The position numbers and the translations under genes are program-made. From Bacteroidota bacterium (GTDB taxonomy: Bacteria > Bacteroidota > Bacteroidia > Chitinophagales > Saprospiraceae): DNA of 64,000 nt. The notes beneath the pieces are model-generated. The model ran no database searches and was not told where the DNA came from. It saw only the letters and a program-made list of their open reading frames with translations. The stretch covers positions 6,457-70,456 of the forward strand of contig JAHEAR010000004.1 of NCBI GenBank assembly GCA_024642665.1, written 5' to 3'. Shown in pieces: positions 63,401-64,000 of this stretch; the stretch's first letter is position 1; each line of letters starts with the position of its first letter.

Positions 63401-63552
63401 AAGACAGGGATTTTGTCACCAATCAGATTACAGAGACTTATCAAAAAATTCAAAACAAGGAATTTTCCAGAGGATGTGGGGAATGTGCCTGGTGTGAGAT
63501 GCATGGTATTACAGCTGCGAAGGAGGAGGAAGAAGGTATGAGTGAGGAGTGA
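60424..63552 (+). CDS. UvrD/Rep-type helicase fused to a PD-(D/E)XK nuclease
   Basis: A 1042-residue superfamily 1A helicase-nuclease. Walker A AGPGTGKT is at 31-38, motif II LVDEFQDTN near 270, motif III GDDDQAIFRFQGA near 300, motif IV ENYRSS near 337, motif V STLHSAKGLEYE near 630 and motif VI LLYVGMTRAKHDL near 695. The C-terminal RecB-like nuclease has GFIDRLD and YDYKSGK (near 905 and 920). C788, C1018, C1021 and C1024 probably bind an iron-sulfur cluster, as in AddB. It probably processes DNA ends in repair or defence. A second in-frame ATG lies two codons downstream. Confidence 0.9.
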   Translation: MLMTFDEKIAKLNTNQRIAVDTIEGPVMVIAGPGTGKTEILSLRIGNILKQTDSSPNNILCLTYTDAAASEMRHRLIDYIGPEAYGLQVSTFHSFCNLVIQENPGAFQKARELEPISEIDRFNILKNLIDGFGDDHPLKRFKGQTYYEWKKLNDLFMTMKKENWNPEYMHQQIADYISNIESGDEYRYKNTRKGYYEKGQLKPDFKKKVLDPMEALTAAVNEYDHYNALMETEGKYDFEDMLLWVNEAFEKDADLLANYQERFLYVLVDEFQDTNGIQMGILQKIIDHEWIDRPNVFVVGDDDQAIFRFQGANIKNLMEFQEKYSPEIILLEENYRSSQLILDTARTIMNPVSNSVIQKLFNQSKKLRASGTHATNHHPVHIKAYPSFTYENADIFNQLKHWHEEKTAGSFAVLYNKHEHGRELGMALKGAGIPFQIAKTNDALHHMLINHLLDIITCISNLSEGAGNDDALLYRVLHLAYLDPRPYDLQRLILSYTARDRNDHSSLYMWISDPEIVHQLKLKDSTWMDKTAKLLSESITAYHSRTLTGFLEWVVNQFGIMPWILRQPEKFSHLYAIKTFFTFADMQGAGKTTFRIPDLLEIIDLMKTYGILLPVQSLAPPPKGIFLSTLHSAKGLEYEKVIIKNMTENEWEKKKPYNQTFKLPDNLVRQDMDEFTVSSEGDINDQDRRRLLYVGMTRAKHDLTLSYPRKKDDGKDLIPSLYLTEIQQGDTDVALIKPEVDENLQAEYLLALLSGEQTFDLQLDDVEINDRIKNYVMNVSALNVYLECQVRFYYEKILQVPSTQSSFMLFGSGLHEALQLLFRKRFEEKDESVGKDYLLRIYEYYMERHKHRFTDKEYMDLMTYGKMVLDKYYDHYHSTWSADIQYLTEYRIRDIHIGGVPVSGFIDRLDKTKDTIIVYDYKSGKAENLRKKTYPPNENYPNGGDYWRQMVFYDLMLQQDPKFKTFMDHGYIQGLEPKKDGLFEEKKFNISPEDRDFVTNQITETYQKIQNKEFSRGCGECAWCEMHGITAAKEEEEGMSEE

Positions 63553-63875
63553 TGGGTGGTGAGTGGTGAGTGGTGAGTGGTGAGTGGTGAGTGGTGAGTG
63601 GTGAAAAATTAAAAAAGTGTGAATTACCATTAGGAAACTTCATAAAAAGGGAAATTTATCACTGCGATTCTGCGTGATATTTTTTTACGTGAGAAGGAAG
63701 GGATCAACTTTGCGGTTCTTTGCCTTTGCGAGAAATAAATTTAAATATCTAAATATCTCTGCGGTGAAAATTAGTGGAACTCCCATTTGCCCTTCCTTGT
63801 GGGATTGAGAGAAGTAAAAATCAACAATTCATTCTAAGGCAAAGATTACTACGAAAGATTCTTATTTTACACACA
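63553..63875. repeat. (GAGTGGT)6 array and word repeats downstream of the helicase
   Basis: Six perfect GAGTGGT heptamers occupy 63561-63602, starting nine bases after the helicase stop. They continue a GTGAGGAGTGATGGGTGGT stretch that overlaps the last codons. GTGTGAATTACC and TTTGCGGTTCTTTGCCTTTG words follow (63618-63737). The remainder to the glgB start is AT-rich without recognised elements. Confidence 0.8.
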
Positions 63876-64000
63876 ATGAACAACACACAACCAACCACCA
63901 TTCTGACATCCTATGATATCACTCTTTTTCAAGGAGGGAATCACTGTCGGCTTTACCAAAAGCTAGGATCGCATCTAACAGAAATTGACGGTGTCAAAGG
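63876..64000 (+). CDS. glgB: 1,4-alpha-glucan branching enzyme, 5' end only
   Basis: The window ends after 41 complete codons. The visible sequence TSYDITLFQGGNHCRLYQKL followed by GSHLTEIDGVK matches the opening of the GlgB N-terminal carbohydrate-binding domain (LFxxGxHxRLYxKLGAHxxxxxGVxG). The enzyme introduces alpha-1,6 branches in glycogen. Identification rests on this short stretch only; no Shine-Dalgarno sequence is visible. Confidence 0.72.
   Translation, partial: MNNTQPTTILTSYDITLFQGGNHCRLYQKLGSHLTEIDGVK

Overview
The window looks like a chromosomal segment of a Bacteroidota bacterium, most likely of the Saprospiria/Chitinophagia type. The evidence is: a split 'bat' (Bacteroides aerotolerance) gene set; a short NuoG without a molybdopterin-type C-terminus; an ExbB-ExbD-ExbD-TonB-PstS-like-TPR operon; a TonB-dependent receptor with an OMP_b-brl-type barrel; a secreted beta-helix protein with a C-terminal type IX secretion sorting domain; weak or absent Shine-Dalgarno sequences; and several copies of the Bacteroidota -7 promoter box TAnnTTTG. 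No rRNA, tRNA, CRISPR array, intact insertion sequence or prophage was seen.

Layout. 1-9715: respiratory complex I genes nuoF to nuoN in canonical order, all on +. 9831-10220: msrB. 10914-13435 (-): rsfS and ftsH. 13566-15813 (+): birA and cinA. 16105-19000: a DinB/YfiT-like gene divergent from an ECF sigma factor that overlaps a membrane-anchored protein, probably an anti-sigma protein with a beta-barrel domain. 19396-23532 (+): DPP IV-type peptidase, smpB, a K+ channel and a YcxB-like protein. 23535-26980 (-): asnS and a TMTC-like glycosyltransferase with TPRs. 27073-31126 (-): batD, a small BatD-like protein, batC and batB. 31733-37625 (+): TonB energy-transduction operon, including a 59-residue membrane protein. 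37667-42755 (-): batA, a BatD-like protein, a DUF58 protein, an unknown secreted protein and a MoxR ATPase. 42797-50455: an orphan secreted protein (+), then lptB with two lipoproteins, an Ig-like lipoprotein, xerD and a TonB-dependent receptor (all -). 50857-56362 (+): an HSDL2-like SDR, an anchorless TonB C-terminal domain protein, a long acyl-CoA dehydrogenase, a MOSC protein and a T9SS beta-helix protein. 56373-58779 (-): pheS and hisS. 58936-63552 (+): an O-antigen-ligase-type protein and a helicase-nuclease. 63876-64000: the 5' end of glgB.

How genes fit together. The nuo genes form the quinone-reducing, proton-pumping NADH dehydrogenase. The resulting proton-motive force can drive the ExbB/ExbD/TonB complex that energises outer-membrane receptors such as the one at 47975-50455. 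The MoxR/DUF58/BatA/BatB/BatC/BatD proteins form an envelope chaperone-like system, but here the two halves are separated by the oppositely oriented TonB operon. LptB, the lipoproteins, the O-antigen-ligase-type protein and the TMTC-like transferase point to envelope and glycan biogenesis.

The most unusual non-coding signal is a family of word-like, partly heptameric intergenic repeats (for example AATCACTAAATCACC, AATTACGAA, GGGGCAT, GAGTGGT, GGTTTAA, GACTTTTCGACACGCGAC). They recur in many spacers, often in a similar order, and begin at or within a few bases of the stop codon of at least ten genes.
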